Part shown: positions 34,049 to 47,465 of the stretch, in pieces | How positions within the stretch are numbered: position 1 is the first letter of the stretch | Layout of the letters: every line of letters begins with the position of its first letter | Origin: Spisula solida | Lineage: Eukaryota; Mollusca; Bivalvia; Venerida; Mactridae | Reading direction: 5' to 3' | NCBI GenBank assembly: GCA_947247005.1 | Contig: OX365959.1 | Span: 33,500,148-33,564,147, forward strand | Length of the DNA: 64,000 nt | Translations under genes and position numbers: made by a program | The notes under the pieces: model-generated | Told to the model about the DNA's origin: nothing | What the model saw: only the letters and a program-made list of their open reading frames with translations | Databases searched by the model: none

Positions 34049-37000
34049 GCTTAATATAACTGATCACTATATTAACACTTTACTAAAGACTAGATGGTAG
34101 ACTACAGTAATAGCACAGAAGCCAATAACGACTGGTACACATGAAATCTTAATTTTCTTTAGAGATGAGTTGAACGTTTTGTAGACTATGAGACGGATGA
34201 TATGCAGCCACGTGTTTTGATATACGTCTGTGAGCAGCTCGTCAAAAAGTCGACTGTAATGATATGTCTGCTATATTTATTTACCACTTTTTAGTGTGCA
34301 AGAAATGTTACAGCAACGTTACTTTGTTTTGTATGGCGATCTATCCAAGAATGGTCCAGAATAAAATCTGTTGTACAAAATTTCACGACATTTATAACCC
34401 ATCCGACGATGAGTTTCAAAGGGAAAATGTGAAGTTACGTCCATGAAGACAATAGTGTCCTCTATCTACTATATCGATGGTTCACTAATATACGGTACAA
34501 GGTCATAGTCGTTTAATCAATACAAGGTCATACAAACTTAATTTGAAGACTACAGCAAACACTAATTTCAATCCTACGTCTGAAATAAATTTACTTTAAA
34601 GCTCTGGTTTTCATCTGACTTGACAGTAAATGTAAAATACTATCGAGTCATTCAAGTTCATTTGCGCTAACACCGTGTATTGTACCACGCGTGACAACAC
34701 AACGTGATCAGTTTGAAGATTACTTTCCAAACTTGGTATTGGTCAATTAAATACAAAATATTGACGTTCCAATTCTATTAAAATGAGCCAACATGGTGTG
34801 TGATTCTAATGCTGAACTCTTGGTGCCAACATTGAATAGAAACAATCTAGATAAATGTGACGTATAAATTGTGTATCTATTTTAATAATTGAATTTACGG
34901 AACACGGATATGTGTAGTTATAGTATTGACTGTGTCTTTAGGTTGTATTTTAAATTATGTACTATTGTGTTATAAAAATAAAATGATTATACATTGTCAA
35001 TTACGTGATCAATCATATTTTTACGAGGAGTGTTCGAAAAGGAATGCAGCTTAGGACATAAAATGTACCCTAATATTATTTCTTGATACAAATATTTTAA
35101 TGCCTCCAACAAATATGCAAAGTTAGATTCTGATAATTCATTTTCTTAAATAAGTTTCCATTACAATTCCTGTGTGTATTTAATATTATAAACGAGATCT
35201 TGTTTTCCCACAATATATTTTTTACTGTTTTGGAGACAAATGAAAGTCAAAATGTACAAGTTCGGGCGAGTAAAGGTGGTGGGAAAGCTGGACGACTTTT
35301 TTGTTTTTGTTTGAAAGTGGCATTTAATGGACGCTTCGTAATGTTAAAACACATTGATATGCAACAACTTAATTGCACATAAAGCTGTGGCTGACCCGTG
35401 TTTGTTGAAGTACGAAGTTGTGAAATTGAAGAAATATAAAATGCTTGTTTTCTAATTGCATGTTTGAAAACTTTGCTATATATCACACACTGTTATGTTA
35501 TGTAATTTCCGCAAATAGGTATACTAGGCATGTTTGAACTAACACACGCAAGCAGATTTTCCACGAATCTAATTAGGTAAATGTAATTTCGTCGGCTTCT
35601 TCATTTTTCCAGTTTTTCTATTCGCATTCTGTGTCGACAATTAAAACCTTGACAATAAGTACACGGGTAAAGTAACATAATTTTAGTCCAGGTACAGAAA
35701 CATATGTTCAACGTTGCTTCGGTGCGGCCATATAGAGGTAGGATTGCAACGAATGTTGCAATCTACTCAGTCGGACCTTTCCTTTAGCGTCTGTGTAGTC
35801 TTATGAAAATAGCGTCATTGTAATCACCTAAACCTAACAAAAACAAACTGGTATCTACAATTATACGTGTTAATCTTGTTTAAATATGTTTGAATGATTG
35901 ATGTGCTAAATATTCCCTTAGCGTCTAAAATGCCATGTGCGCCTGTGTAAACCATGCATAATTAATTGGATTGAACATTCACGGAAGTGCAATCTTTGTT
36001 CCAAATTTATACCGTAGTATAAAGAGAGAAATTATTTTAGTACGTACTGTCTAGTGTGTCTTATGCAGCCAGAAGGCAAATATACGGAATTGTTCGTATG
36101 ATTATTCGCCCTTCAAGTTTTATCATATCGCCTCCAATGTTTCGTGAAACGTCCAAAGGTGGAAACACAATAATAAAGCTGTTTTAGATCATGCATGTGT
36201 GTTTATGTCTTCGACATTTCGACTCACTGACACGAACCAATGAGTATGACTTCGACCTTTTGTGTGTTCGTGTCTTCGACATAATTTTCGCCTGTCGACA
36301 CTTACAAACGACCATGGGTCGTAGCCAGCATTGAATTGATGTCGTCTTGAAGTTGGTGGTTTTGTATACGCTATACCCCATACAACAAATGTCTAAAATA
36401 CCTAAAATATATTCCTAGGGGAAAATGCATCTAGACAGCCTTGGTTGAAAATATCTAGATAATGACTATTGCGTTTTGAGATTTGGTTCAACCACTATTG
36501 TGAGATTTGTTCTGGAAAATTGGTAAAAGTTGCTTGAAAAATTCTACAAAGTATAAGTTCATGTTTTCGATTAACAGAACATTGTCAACGGAGTAAATCA
36601 AATATGTCTTGGACAGAAATACCAACCTATGTTGAATCACAAAATATACTTTAAGAGGGTGTGCTGCTTTTGTTCGTTAAGCAAAATATTTTACCACTAT
36701 GAAGTTAAATTATATCAGTTAAAAATTAGGAAATATTGGTAACAAAGAAAGAAATTAAATAAAGAAATAATGTTTGTAATACTCTTGTTACATTTGTTTC
36801 TGATCTGTACATTATATACGATGTACATGTAATACCCAAATACACAGTGACAACATTCCTTAACGTTGAAAGGCATATACAACAAAGTAGAATTGACAAT
36901 AGTTTTATGAGTGTTGGCAACATGACAATTAAGTCATCCTTAAACGTTCGTAGCAAAATACATATCGCAAGGGTATATTTCATTTTAGACGTCCTTCTAT

Positions 37001-39535
37001 ATAATAAATATTGTGTATTTTACTGATGTTCTATATTGATACTGATACGTTGTTCTGTAATCAAGTACATGAACATATACTTTTATCGAAACTATCCTTC
37101 ATTTATGTCATGATAACATATTCTCATACTTCAAATACAATCATTAATAGATGGTTAATTTGGTACAATGTTGCCCATTAGGTTTGCACCTTATTGACTC
37201 AGCCATGAAATCTGTACAGTGATTCATGTAAGATATTTCACTCAATATTCTCCAGCGTTTAAACGTCATATGCATCTGTGCAAACCTTGCAGAATTAATT
37301 GTATTGACTGTTGTATAACACTATCATCTGTGTTCCATGTGTACAGTGGTGTATACGCAGATATGTTTGTTTTGTTGCGTATTTTAAAAATCCTTACAAA
37401 CTGTCAAAGAAATACGTTACAATATCCAAAAAGTTGAATGCCGGTTTGAAGTTGTTGGGCAGGGCTTTGTCCCCATGTCGTGCTGCCATTACATGATTAG
37501 GCAATCAGCATTCATAGGGGAAACTGTCGCTTCTTAATCATACAGTATGGTGCCATCAGTTATCAAGTGCCGTAATAGGTGAATAACTTGTGCAACTAGC
37601 GTCACATATCACCAGAAATGAAACCCTAACTGATAGAGAACTAAGAAACGCGAATGATAATGTTACCTCAACCCGTAACCCAGATCATATCCAGTACGCC
37701 AATGAATTGCATTCCAATACCGCCAGCACAAATAACTTCAAACAAGACCACAAACATGTGAACATTGTTTGTTTTTGGAAAGTTTTGAATATCATTGTTT
37801 ACAAAGATCTTCCCTTGTTATAGTTTCTACTCTCAATGTTAAATTTATATATCATTATATACATTGTAATTGAGTTTGACCTCATGTTAATTGTATACGA
37901 TAAACATGATATCACAAACAGAGATAGTTGTTTTATAAAATACGTGTGCGTAAATTCTCGAGGGAGAATATCACCCTAGTTATATTTAAAGAAGATGAAT
38001 GGAGTACAAATTTTTCCGATATAAATAGGCCTAAATGAATGATATGAGCTGTGTGCAACCATGGATCATAGACTAAATATTCCCAATAACAGAATGTGTT
38101 CAGAATTTGTACAAGTAAGAAACAGAAACAATAAAAATAAATCATAGGTCACCGACCTTTTTTGTGTTAACTGCCCTTGAACCTAGTGTTTTCTCCATAT
38201 TTGCGTATTCAAGGGCAGATATCTTGTACATTGTTTTCTTTTTCTAAAAGTTTACACACCCTTTATACAAGTTTAAACAAATTCTATTGTAGGGAAAACG
38301 TTTTCCCCATTTTTCACCAGAAACTGGCACGAACGCCCTTAACTTCTGTAAACGGTCCATTCCCGTGGGTAACATATCTTTCCGATTTGGATCAAATTAT
38401 AATTTCATTTATTTCGAAGGTCAATTCATTGTGGGGATTTGATTTTGAGGTCGAGCGCGTTTACGAGATCAAAGAAAAAAAATCCATATTATATAAATGT
38501 GTTCACTGTAGTGTTACTTGGAATTCCTGCATACATGTATATAAATATTACCTGGTATTACAATCAATGAACAGTACATTGTTTATTTTTGAGCAGGCGA
38601 ATCTTGCTTAGTATGATACATCTAGACATGGTTGCTTTAAACTATTTATGTTACATTGAGTCATTATCAGGAATGGCCGTCCGTTTCTGTCTGGTCTATT
38701 TAGAGAAATTGGAAATGTGCAAATTACGTTTAGAAATACGTAATATAATTAACATTAGTGATACGTTCACTACAAAGAGTGCGATATCAAGTTAGCGCAA
38801 AGTGTTAAACTTCACACACTCAGTGAAATCAATAACGTTAGGACTACTGGCAGTCTTTTACAATTCGGCCGATACTACCTTTTCTACATATGTAAATGTG
38901 ATTCGCTTTTCCAAATTTACACATCACAATGTTCAAATAACAAGTCTTTGAAACCGTCTATCATCTATATGTGTTTGTTACATCCTTGCAGTAAACCCGA
39001 TTTCTTGACACCCATGTTATACGCAAACTTCTCAACTAAAGCGTCAATCTGTCGTCCATCGATGTAAACAGTTTTCTTCACAATTGATTAAACCTTTATA
39101 TAGTCAACAAAGCAGACAGTGTTCCTAAACACGTCAATTATTAACTTTGGTAGTGTTACATAAAACGATTTGACCATCAAAATGACACTTATTGACTTTA
39201 TGATCACGTTACTGCGCTCCCATCTATACAATAGACTGGATGCTTTTTAGTCTATAATCGCAAGCTTAATACAGCATATGGCAAAACATTTCACGATTTT
39301 TGTTCTTGAATGAGACGGATTTTGTAATATAATCGTTTTCGTGGTGATATAGGAGATGGGATATTAGTAGCGTAGAATATGCCATATTCCGAGCTTTAAC
39401 CTTTTGATAAACCCGTTTAAACGGTGTGTTGAGAGAAATCCACAATGTTTGGATATGTGTTATTTCATGGTTGGAGAGGTCCCGGGTCACTTATCTGAGC
39501 AAGAAAGTCTTAAAAGCTCCATTTTACCCAGGTAT
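34049..39535. repeat. Unit C2 (most compact copy of the triplicated backbone)
   Basis: The start (34,049-34,140) matches 43,682-43,778 in C3. It then skips the C3 interval 43,780-47,730 and matches C1 and C3 through 34,790. After a private stretch it resumes at 35,400-35,690, 35,810-36,240, 36,420-37,015 and 37,850-39,535. No coding gene is recognisable, although short open frames abound (for example 38,177-38,611). C2 is the reference against which C1 and C3 insertions can be read. Confidence 0.75.
34800..35395. other. C2-private stretch
   Basis: Not found in C1 or C3. TTACGAGGAGTGTTCGAAAAGG near 35,022 resembles a mariner-type terminal repeat, but no partner was found. No gene seen. Confidence 0.3.
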
Positions 39536-39931
39536 ATTATTCGGTACATTAGATGGTCAAGCCAATACGATGTGGCTGTCATCTGTATAACAGCAAACGT
39601 GTTACCTATTGATTGGTGGTATATTTGCAGAACTCCCTCTTTTAATGCAAGGGAAATACTGTATCACTTTTATTGTCTTCGGTATGAGAGGCATTGGAAA
39701 CCTTGATAGTTCCCTTGCACTTTCAAATCAACACAAATCGAATCGAGTACACACATAGTCGATCTTTTTCAGCTAACTTGTCAAGTGAATGGCGATTTTA
39801 CAATAAATAAACCCCACTTTCTATCTATCATGTAGATATATCATGTAGATATATCATACTGTATCGGAAAAACGCACTGGGCCCGGTTTAACGATGCTGG
39901 TCCGGCTAACGTAACGCAAATGATCCTGCTA
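39536..39931. other. Between C2 and zinc-finger remnant, no gene seen
   Basis: ATATCATGTAGATATATCAT is a small tandem near 39,830. Otherwise nothing was recognised. Confidence 0.4.
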
Positions 39932-41010
39932 AAATGGTGGATATCAACAATAATCAGCAGGTGAGTGTAACATTTTTGCGTATTTTGTATGGTAATTCTT
40001 GAATTCTGAAGACAGAAATACTCTTACGGAATGCCCACGTTCGTTCTGCATGCTCAAAGCTACTTGACTTTGTCCTGCATCAATGCGTATGTTACGATTC
40101 AACCGTAAACACTTGCAAAACAGACATTCATGCGGACATTTTAGACAAATTAGACAAAATAAAAGCTTACCGAGTCAAAACTATGTACTTGCATGTATTG
40201 TAGGGTTACATTTCTTGCCAAGATACTCAACTTTTATCAATACTGTATTTATATAGGTCAAAGTCCAACGTTTCAAAGTTGAACGAAACAGTGTCCGGTT
40301 ATCGATACAACGTAAATGATCCGACTCGTGTTTTACTAGCCGTAACAACTATTGCAATGTCATAATTCTTGAAATGCTCTGACTTATTTTAACATCATAT
40401 TCTACTTTTTATTGCCTATGCATGACAAATTGAGTTTAATTGTGTAACTAATTGCCCTCACATATTGCACTTACTTTATTTATAGATAAAGAATATATTG
40501 TCATAAATGAATCTTTTAGTTGACTCGAATATTTGTCTAGATGGAAGCTATAGTCGGTTCGTATATGGGTCCTTTTGGGACACACAAAGTCAAATAATAG
40601 AAAAACATTGTATTTGTTTATATTTTTCATTGTGTCTGTTGTCAATGTATACTTTGGTGAGCAATAAAGGGCCATGTTTGCCATGTTGTCAAGATGTTTT
40701 AACACGTAGACATCAATATGAACGTGTATGTAGAACCAATACAATACATTGTATTGTATTGTATGTAGAACCAATCAACTGATTCTTCTTTTCATTTATT
40801 TTTCAGGAAAAAATCCCAAGGTTCCAATGTGACCAATGTGCAAAGTCAGTCAGAGTTATTTTGTCCATGTCTAGGCAAACGTTTTACCGCAAAGTCGTAC
40901 TTGACGTCTTCTTTGCGAATGTTTCACAGTGTGTTGGAGAAAACGGTCCTGCTGCTAATAGGATGCTATATTCCGTGGAAAGCTTACACCCCCTCGACTG
41001 GCGTATGTTT
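39932..41010 (+). pseudogene. Decayed C2H2 zinc-finger gene fragment, two exons
   Basis: A start ATGGTGGATATCAACAATAA (39,932) encodes MVDINNNQQ and runs into CAG/GTGAGT, a strong splice donor at 39,958. A pyrimidine-rich acceptor ending TTTTTCAG lies at about 40,807. The joined frame opens with FQCDQCAKS, the first half of a C2H2 finger. After a short frameshifting loss, the next frame reads CPCLGKRFTAKSYLTSSLRM then FH, a finger missing its second Cys and first His. A third degraded finger (YSVESLHPLDWRMF) follows in the first frame. It looks like a nucleic-acid-binding finger protein exon that has decayed. It could also be a chance resemblance. Confidence 0.4.
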
Positions 41011-43681
41011 TTCATAGAAATTGGTATAGAAATAAAATACTGCTATTTCGTCTTGGATTGGTAGCCGTAAGCGATGTCAAAGTCACATTGTCTTGCTGCA
41101 GTTGTTGTTGTAGGCTACTAGTTCATCATCATCAATGTAACTTGGTACGTGACGTGATTACTGGCTAGGAACGCGAGGTATTTTTTCGTTGACGAACTTT
41201 ACGACTCCTTTGACGCTCAACCCGACAATGGGTACCATCCTTGCCACTTAATATTTTTGAAACCAACACAACTGATACGAAGTCGATTTTAGTCGAAAAC
41301 TGACCTTTCGTTGAAAAAAATTACGCCGCATGGACAGTACTCATGTTTGGCTTGTGCTTCGAGTAGGTCTCGTTAAAATGGGCCTTACTGTTTTTATTTA
41401 GTTGTTCGATTTATCAAATAACTATATTTATACAGACGAAATCGCTCATAGTTTAGTTGATGAAGCTACCTTTCATCCTACGCCGTCGCTAGGCTGCGTC
41501 TACTTTGCAAAAGAAAACCGGTTAGCCAGTAATGTTGCGTAACTACCTACGGATGTATACCGGTCATGCTAAATAGTTGTTTTTTTCATGCGGATTACAT
41601 CGGTCTTTGTCGCATTGCAATACTTTATTGACCGAAGAAAGCAAAAACATCCGAAATTTCACGGTGACCGCAATATAACTGAGACCATACCATATTTCTA
41701 AATGCACAGCATGTGTCTACCTCCCGGTCAATAAATAGACCGATTTCTATTTAATATTTACAGACCATGCATATCATTATTTCTACTTGGCGCAAAACAT
41801 TGACAGATAAGCCATTTTATCTGTGCACTTTGTATGTGATGATTACTCGGAATTATATATTAAGCCAGTTTTATATGCGAGATCTATGTTGTTTACGTAA
41901 CTTGTTTACCTGCATGACGTTATAAAAACGACGTGACGTTATTTGCATTGTATATCGGCCGATATTCGACGTTATGACTTGGTCTTTGTATATATTGACA
42001 AAATTGCCGGTCATGTTGGAATAAAGAGTATACGCTAGTAATAAATGTACAAATAAATCATAAGTAAAATACAGCTACATCATCTTTAATTTATACTTTC
42101 CCTGCATTCATTTGAATAACTACTGCTTTCGGAGCTTTGATTACTTTTTGTCGACAGAGTTTTACTTGCGTTCTTAGACAATAATTACGTCAGATACCAA
42201 ATGGTATGTCCACACTTATTATAGGACGACCGTGTTGTTGATAAAAAATCAAACAGAATAATGCATAAATCGAACATATGCACATGTACTTCATACTTAG
42301 GCAGTTTAATTTCCCATCACACTAAACTTGATCTTTTTTGTTATATGATCCTTACTTTTATTATTTTATTATGTATTCTTCCGCCAAGAGTTCAACGCAG
42401 ACTTTGTAGAGTATAGAGCTCATCAACAAACAACTTCGTAAACATCGTTTCGTTTTGCAATTCGTTTTCACCGAATGAAAACAAATTTCGGTTAATTTAG
42501 GAGATAGTAGTGTTAACTCTAATGGGTATTAATATCTCATTTGGATGTTAAAATACTAAATTACTACAAAATGCCGATGTTTAGCAAGTTATTTTAGATG
42601 TCAGTATGGTTGTTTATGGGATATACAGGCAATTACATGTATACCAAAATTAAGCGAATAATGGACAATTTTATTTTTGCAATACACCTATACGTACCTT
42701 TAAAGGTATGTGCTGAAATATACAGGAACTTCTGCAACGTTTTAAATGAAGGTTTGAAAGGCACATGGAATCTCATTTTACATCGAATATTTTTGTTGTA
42801 TCACCATCGTTCTTGGTTCGCACGTACATGTATAATGAAATAGTAGTATGTCAATATATCGCTGGCTTGGAATTAGAAGGTCGTAAGTACAAAATAAATA
42901 ATTTGAGAAAACAAGGAAAAACATTCTGAAACAAACTACTCTTTACTTATGGAAAAACAAGCTTTTTAAACTTCAGTTTGGTCAACATGACCACTTCCAA
43001 TTTTCATTAATATGGGCTCAAAAGAAGCGCCTTGACTGAAACAGATTTCAATTATGCACGAGTTTAAAAGTCGACCATCTAATTCTTAGCCAGCGATATA
43101 ACTCATTTAATTTTATTCTTAGAAATTTTTGCAGTGGTTTTAAATAATTCATCTTTTGTGCTGTAGTGTATATTACTCAGGTTATTTTTGATATTGTTTA
43201 TGTTTATTTGTAAATTGCACAACGACCAGAATTCATAGCTACAATTTGTTAGTGTCTGTCAGTTTATGTTCTTATTTGCGGGCCAAGAGGGCTACCAATG
43301 ATTGGAAGAGGGTGTCTATTATGTCTCTAACATATAGTGAAGAAGACATATAGGATCCGTCATGAGTTGATCAACAATTCTTACACGAGTCTAGAAACAC
43401 AGGTTATCAAGCGAGCCTTTGGCGAGCTTAATAATTTGTTTTCATGACGAGTTTAAGAAATGTTGATCCCAAAGACAACAAGTGGTGGATTATTTTTATC
43501 ACATTACCACAGTTACTGAGTCAAAACAACGCCAGAAATAACGAATTTAAGCAGACGACGTTACGTTTTCGCGCCAAAAAGCTGGTGACGTCACGCATTT
43601 GTTATCACACGTGTTGGAGAACATTGTTCCGTCATTTGTTCTCACATGGATCACGGTATTTATGTAATAAATATTGGTTCT
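41011..43681. other. Between zinc-finger remnant and C3
   Basis: Positions 41,850-42,020 match 56,405-56,575 (GCGAGATCTATGTTG, GTATATCGGCCGATAT). The rest is AT-rich without recognised features. The open frame at 42,598-42,843 has no domain. Confidence 0.45.
41850..42020. repeat. ~170-bp repeat shared with 56,405-56,575
   Basis: Shared words in order: GAATTATATAT, GCGAGATCTATGTTG, TTGTTTACCTGCATGACG, TTGTATATCGGCCGATAT and CGTTATGA. One copy lies downstream of C2 and one downstream of C3. Confidence 0.75.
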
Positions 43682-44083
43682 CTGCTTAACATAACTGACC
43701 ACCGTGTTAACATGTTACTAGAGATTAGAGGGTAGACTGCAGTAATATCACAGAAGCTAATAACGACTGGTTCACATCTGATCCAATTTATGATGTACTG
43801 ATGAGGTTGTCTATTCTTGACCTCTGGGCAATCATGTGGTATTGTTGTAATAATTCAGGTTTTGCAAATACGTCTCTGTTATATTAACTTCAGAATCGAC
43901 ATTAACAAAGAATGTCATTTCAGATGATTTTTTGATTATGGTGAAAGACGTGAGACTATTTTCTGTACAATCACCAAGGAAAAGATAATGTTGGAGAAAG
44001 TAATGAAACAGCTAGACATGGGTCAACTCACGACTATCCCTAATACAATCGAGTTTTTTCAGTTGAGTTGAGCTTTAGATCAA

Positions 44084-44636
44084 TGTGTATTAATGTTACT
44101 AATATTTCTCTTTTTATCAGGATTTTGAACAGTTTTCATTCATATACAAACGGAATATCAACATGTGTTGATATGTTGGATTATATGCCTTGTAGTTGTT
44201 TGTGTATAATGTCGTGTCTCGTTGACAGCTACGTCATCATATTTTAGGCATGTTACACAATGCTCAAGCATACACAATGGTCATGCATATCATGGCAAAT
44301 TCAATCCGGGGTGATGTATACTATTCTTTGAACTTGCCTATATTGGCGACAATACTGTATATTGATAATATTAAGAGGTTCTAAAATAAATTCAAAATAA
44401 TCATCAATCAGTGGTAAATTTGTTCTTAATTTTCTATCATGTGACAACTTCTCTGTAACAGTATTACAACACAACCGTCCAAGTCCGAGAATCGAACCCA
44501 AGTCGCCTGGCTGACAATCTAGCGCTTACATTTGTGCTAGATGAGCGACCTAGTACTGATCATAAACTATGCTGAAGTTTGTTTAAAAATATCATTACAT
44601 GCCCGCTAAAGAAGCATTGATAATGTGATCAAAGCA
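44084..44636 (-). mobile_element. 553-bp insertion in C3 carrying a tRNA-like head
   Basis: C1 is continuous across this point (positions 85-95). GATCAA occurs at both edges (44,078-44,083 and 44,637-44,642), a plausible target-site duplication. On the minus strand, GGTCGCTCATCTAGCAC and GGGTTCGATTCTCGG (about 44,480-44,555) form a tRNA-like head with B box. A SINE-type insertion is the likely explanation. The ORF 44,301-44,501 is ignored. Confidence 0.55.
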
Positions 44637-45261
44637 CCAGCATTTGACGTTTGTAAACTAATAATTGCATTTATCTATCCGTCTCTTTAAAAGTTTATTA
44701 CAAATAGTATGATTATCAGTTCATCTGTCAAATTATCCTTAATATGTATACATATTTTGTCTAAATAAACGTAAAAAACTATTAATATTATTTAATAGAC
44801 GAAGAATTTCCGAATTAAAGTACGTTAGAATGAAAATGTAATGCAATTGTTACAAGCCTATCTGTCAAATTGTTGTATTGTTACGAGTTATGTTGCGAGT
44901 TTTCATTTTCGTTAAGTTATAAATGTCTATGTGTCTGTCTAAACCATAACTACATATGAGTTCTTACCCAAGGGTACAATTTTATTCCTTGTGATTGTCG
45001 TGTTTATGAGTATTCTACAACAATAGAATCCGAATATAATATATTACTTTTATTCAGAAAGAGTTACGCTCATTGATACTGTATATCTTGTGTTATTTGA
45101 GCTGTTCCTTCTCGATAACTTACTTTGAAAACGACTCATTGCAATATAAGTCAAATATCGATTCGACCATTCCGTTCTTTGGATCCACTCCCCTCCTCAT
45201 TGTTGATTACCCGAAGTACATTTGTAGTTCAGTTTGATTACAAATTGATTTAAACTGAAAT

Positions 45262-46186
45262 TCTTTCTCGTAGTTATTGATGCGACGTGACATTGGTTGC
45301 ATATTCTGTCCAACATATTGCATTTGACATTTCTTACACGTTATAAGATAAATTACATTTTTCGATTGACAATTCGTAATATGTTTAATATCAAATGATT
45401 TACCTGTGACAGAACTGGAAAATATTGAGTCAGGGAGTGCAACGATTTCTGTCGCAGCTATTGGTTGAAAATGTATCATTTGTATTGTCAGTCCTAAAAT
45501 CTGTAAAAAGTCATGCAATGTTTTTGGACGTCTCTAAGCCAGAATTGGCTGAAATTTGTTATACACATGTGTAACACTGTCTTTCTTTGTAATATTAAGA
45601 AGGGTCCAGTGTATGGTTCTGCCAATATTAGGCAGTGAAGGCTTGAATTCCACAGTAAATGGAATGATACTTTTCTTCTCGGAAACTGAGGGTGAGAGTG
45701 CATCTCGTTGCAACGTCGATGATACTTTACTTAAGGCACTGTCTATCACGGATTTCTGTTTACGCAGCTCGGAAAGTGATGATTGAAATTGATCATCATC
45801 TGATATTATGCCCCGATATGTCTTCGCTTGGCTATATAGTATGTCATATTTACATTTTAGGGTGACACGAAGTGTAGTCTAAGTATTGGTGGTTGTTTGT
45901 TTCTTTTATAAAGATATTTGTTTCAACTTCCAGAGATTTGTTTTTAGAAATCTGAACATCTAGAAATGAGACAGCAGTGTCTGAAATCAATTACGTGAAC
46001 TTGATATTTGGATGAGAACTTATTTATCGCTTTAACAAGGAGGGTTTTACGTGTCTTGAAATTAAAAAGTATTGTTCAAACTTTTCCATGAAAAGTGCTG
46101 CATATGTGGGGGCCATAGAGCTACCCATCGTTGTACCCATTTTCTGTAAATAGAACTCATTCCCAAATTTGAAGTAGTTATTATCC
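45262..46186 (-). pseudogene. Penelope-like element fragment (RT palm remnant and GIY-YIG endonuclease)
   Basis: From the right edge the minus strand encodes FKFGNEFYLQKMGTTMGSSM and then APTYAALFM, the Penelope RT motif around MAPxYA. Then, after a gap, it encodes HPNIKFT and SDTAVSFLDVQ, the conserved block after the catalytic YxDD segment. That catalytic segment is missing, with a frame change near 46,010. Downstream come FKPSLPNIGR, RRPKTLHDFL, and ITCKKCQMQYVGQNMQPMSR then RINNY, a GIY-YIG-type endonuclease core (Q replaces the usual E/K positions). Both ends are truncated. Penelope elements copy themselves by RT with this endonuclease; this fragment cannot. Confidence 0.85.
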
Positions 46187-46884
46187 ATTCTAACACGATC
46201 AGCGGATTAATCCATATACACATAGAGCAAACCAGTGCATGTATTATTACCGCAATAAAACATGGTATCAAATTGGCTGTTACTATTTACGCCCCGTATC
46301 ACGTGACATATTTATGAATGAATGAACGTTAAGTTTATAGTAAAAATATCAACGGGTCGCGAGTTGCACGAGTATCCAGTGTTACAATTATGACGCATCT
46401 ATTTTTAGAAACTCCAATATACTCTCGAAATTAAGATTCATAAAAACTTCTGATAATCTATTCATTTATATTTTTCATGAAATGAAAAAGATACACTATA
46501 CACGTGTTATTAAAATTGTTTCAATGTTTAAAATGTGTTATTTGCTTCAGAAAATTACGAAGGTCGTTTTCATTAACGAGGGAGGTAATTGTACCAGCTA
46601 ATAAGCCACTAAATTTCAGCGTGGAAGTATGTTTAATGTCAAATGGGTGAAAATGGAATGCGCGCAGTTAAATAGTGCGGGATGTTATCGTATTAAGAAT
46701 CGAAATAAAACTCTGTTCTTGTATTTTGTAGGTGAATAAAACACGGGCATTCGTTCGGATGCGGAAAATTAAATCACTCGTGCAAATCACTCGTGCTACG
46801 CACTCATGATTTTTTATCCGCATCCGAACTTCTGTCCATGTTTTATTCACCGACAAAATACGCGAACAGATTTTTATTTCTTAA
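46187..46884 (+). mobile_element. P2: copy of the palindrome-ended repeat
   Basis: It has the same ends as P1 and P3. Its left end abuts the Penelope RT fragment exactly, within the codon run NNYFKF. The palindrome lies at 46,722-46,860, with arms starting TATTTTGT-GGTGAATAAAAC and a duplicated inner AAATCACTCGTGC. Confidence 0.7.
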
Positions 46885-47465
46885 TTAAAACATGGTCAAT
46901 GTTCTTGGATATACATATATTCTCAGTTGGGGAACTACATGCTGACACTAGATAGGTCTCACTGGATATTGCACAGGAAGATTATTGTCCGGCTGTTTGT
47001 GTGTCTTAGGTAATATATAGAAGCATGGAGTACGTATGTTCGCAAGAAAGATGTCAAATTCATTTTCTATCTGCCTTTTTTATTACAATATTTTTATTTT
47101 GTGATAAATGCTTTAGCGAGTCTAATTCTGCTTTTGTTATAATACTATTATATAATATTGCTTTCGATTTTTATCAGACTGCAGGATTTCTTCGGTTATG
47201 ACAGTAATGTAGAAATCTAAATAGACATCTCGGGCAGCAGAAGGGGTAAACGATGAATTAGATTTATTAAAAAATGGGAGATCATGGAAATTGTCATTTT
47301 GTTAACAAATTAACATAAATTATCATATATAACATTCACTTATAATTCGTATGCGGAGAGTCTAATTATGCTTCTTGTCAATAATTTTGTTACGTGTACT
47401 TCATTTTCTTTACTTTCGCTTTATTACGTTTTGAAGAAATTGTTACATGTAAACAGATCTTTAAA
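46885..47465. other. C3-private stretch after P2, no gene seen
   Basis: AT-rich with no recognised feature. C3 homology resumes near 47,470. Confidence 0.4.

Noticed and set aside
38177..38611. 144-codon open frame in C2 as a gene
   Set aside because: No domain or signal recognised, and the matching C1 region is not open in the same way; chance remains the best explanation.
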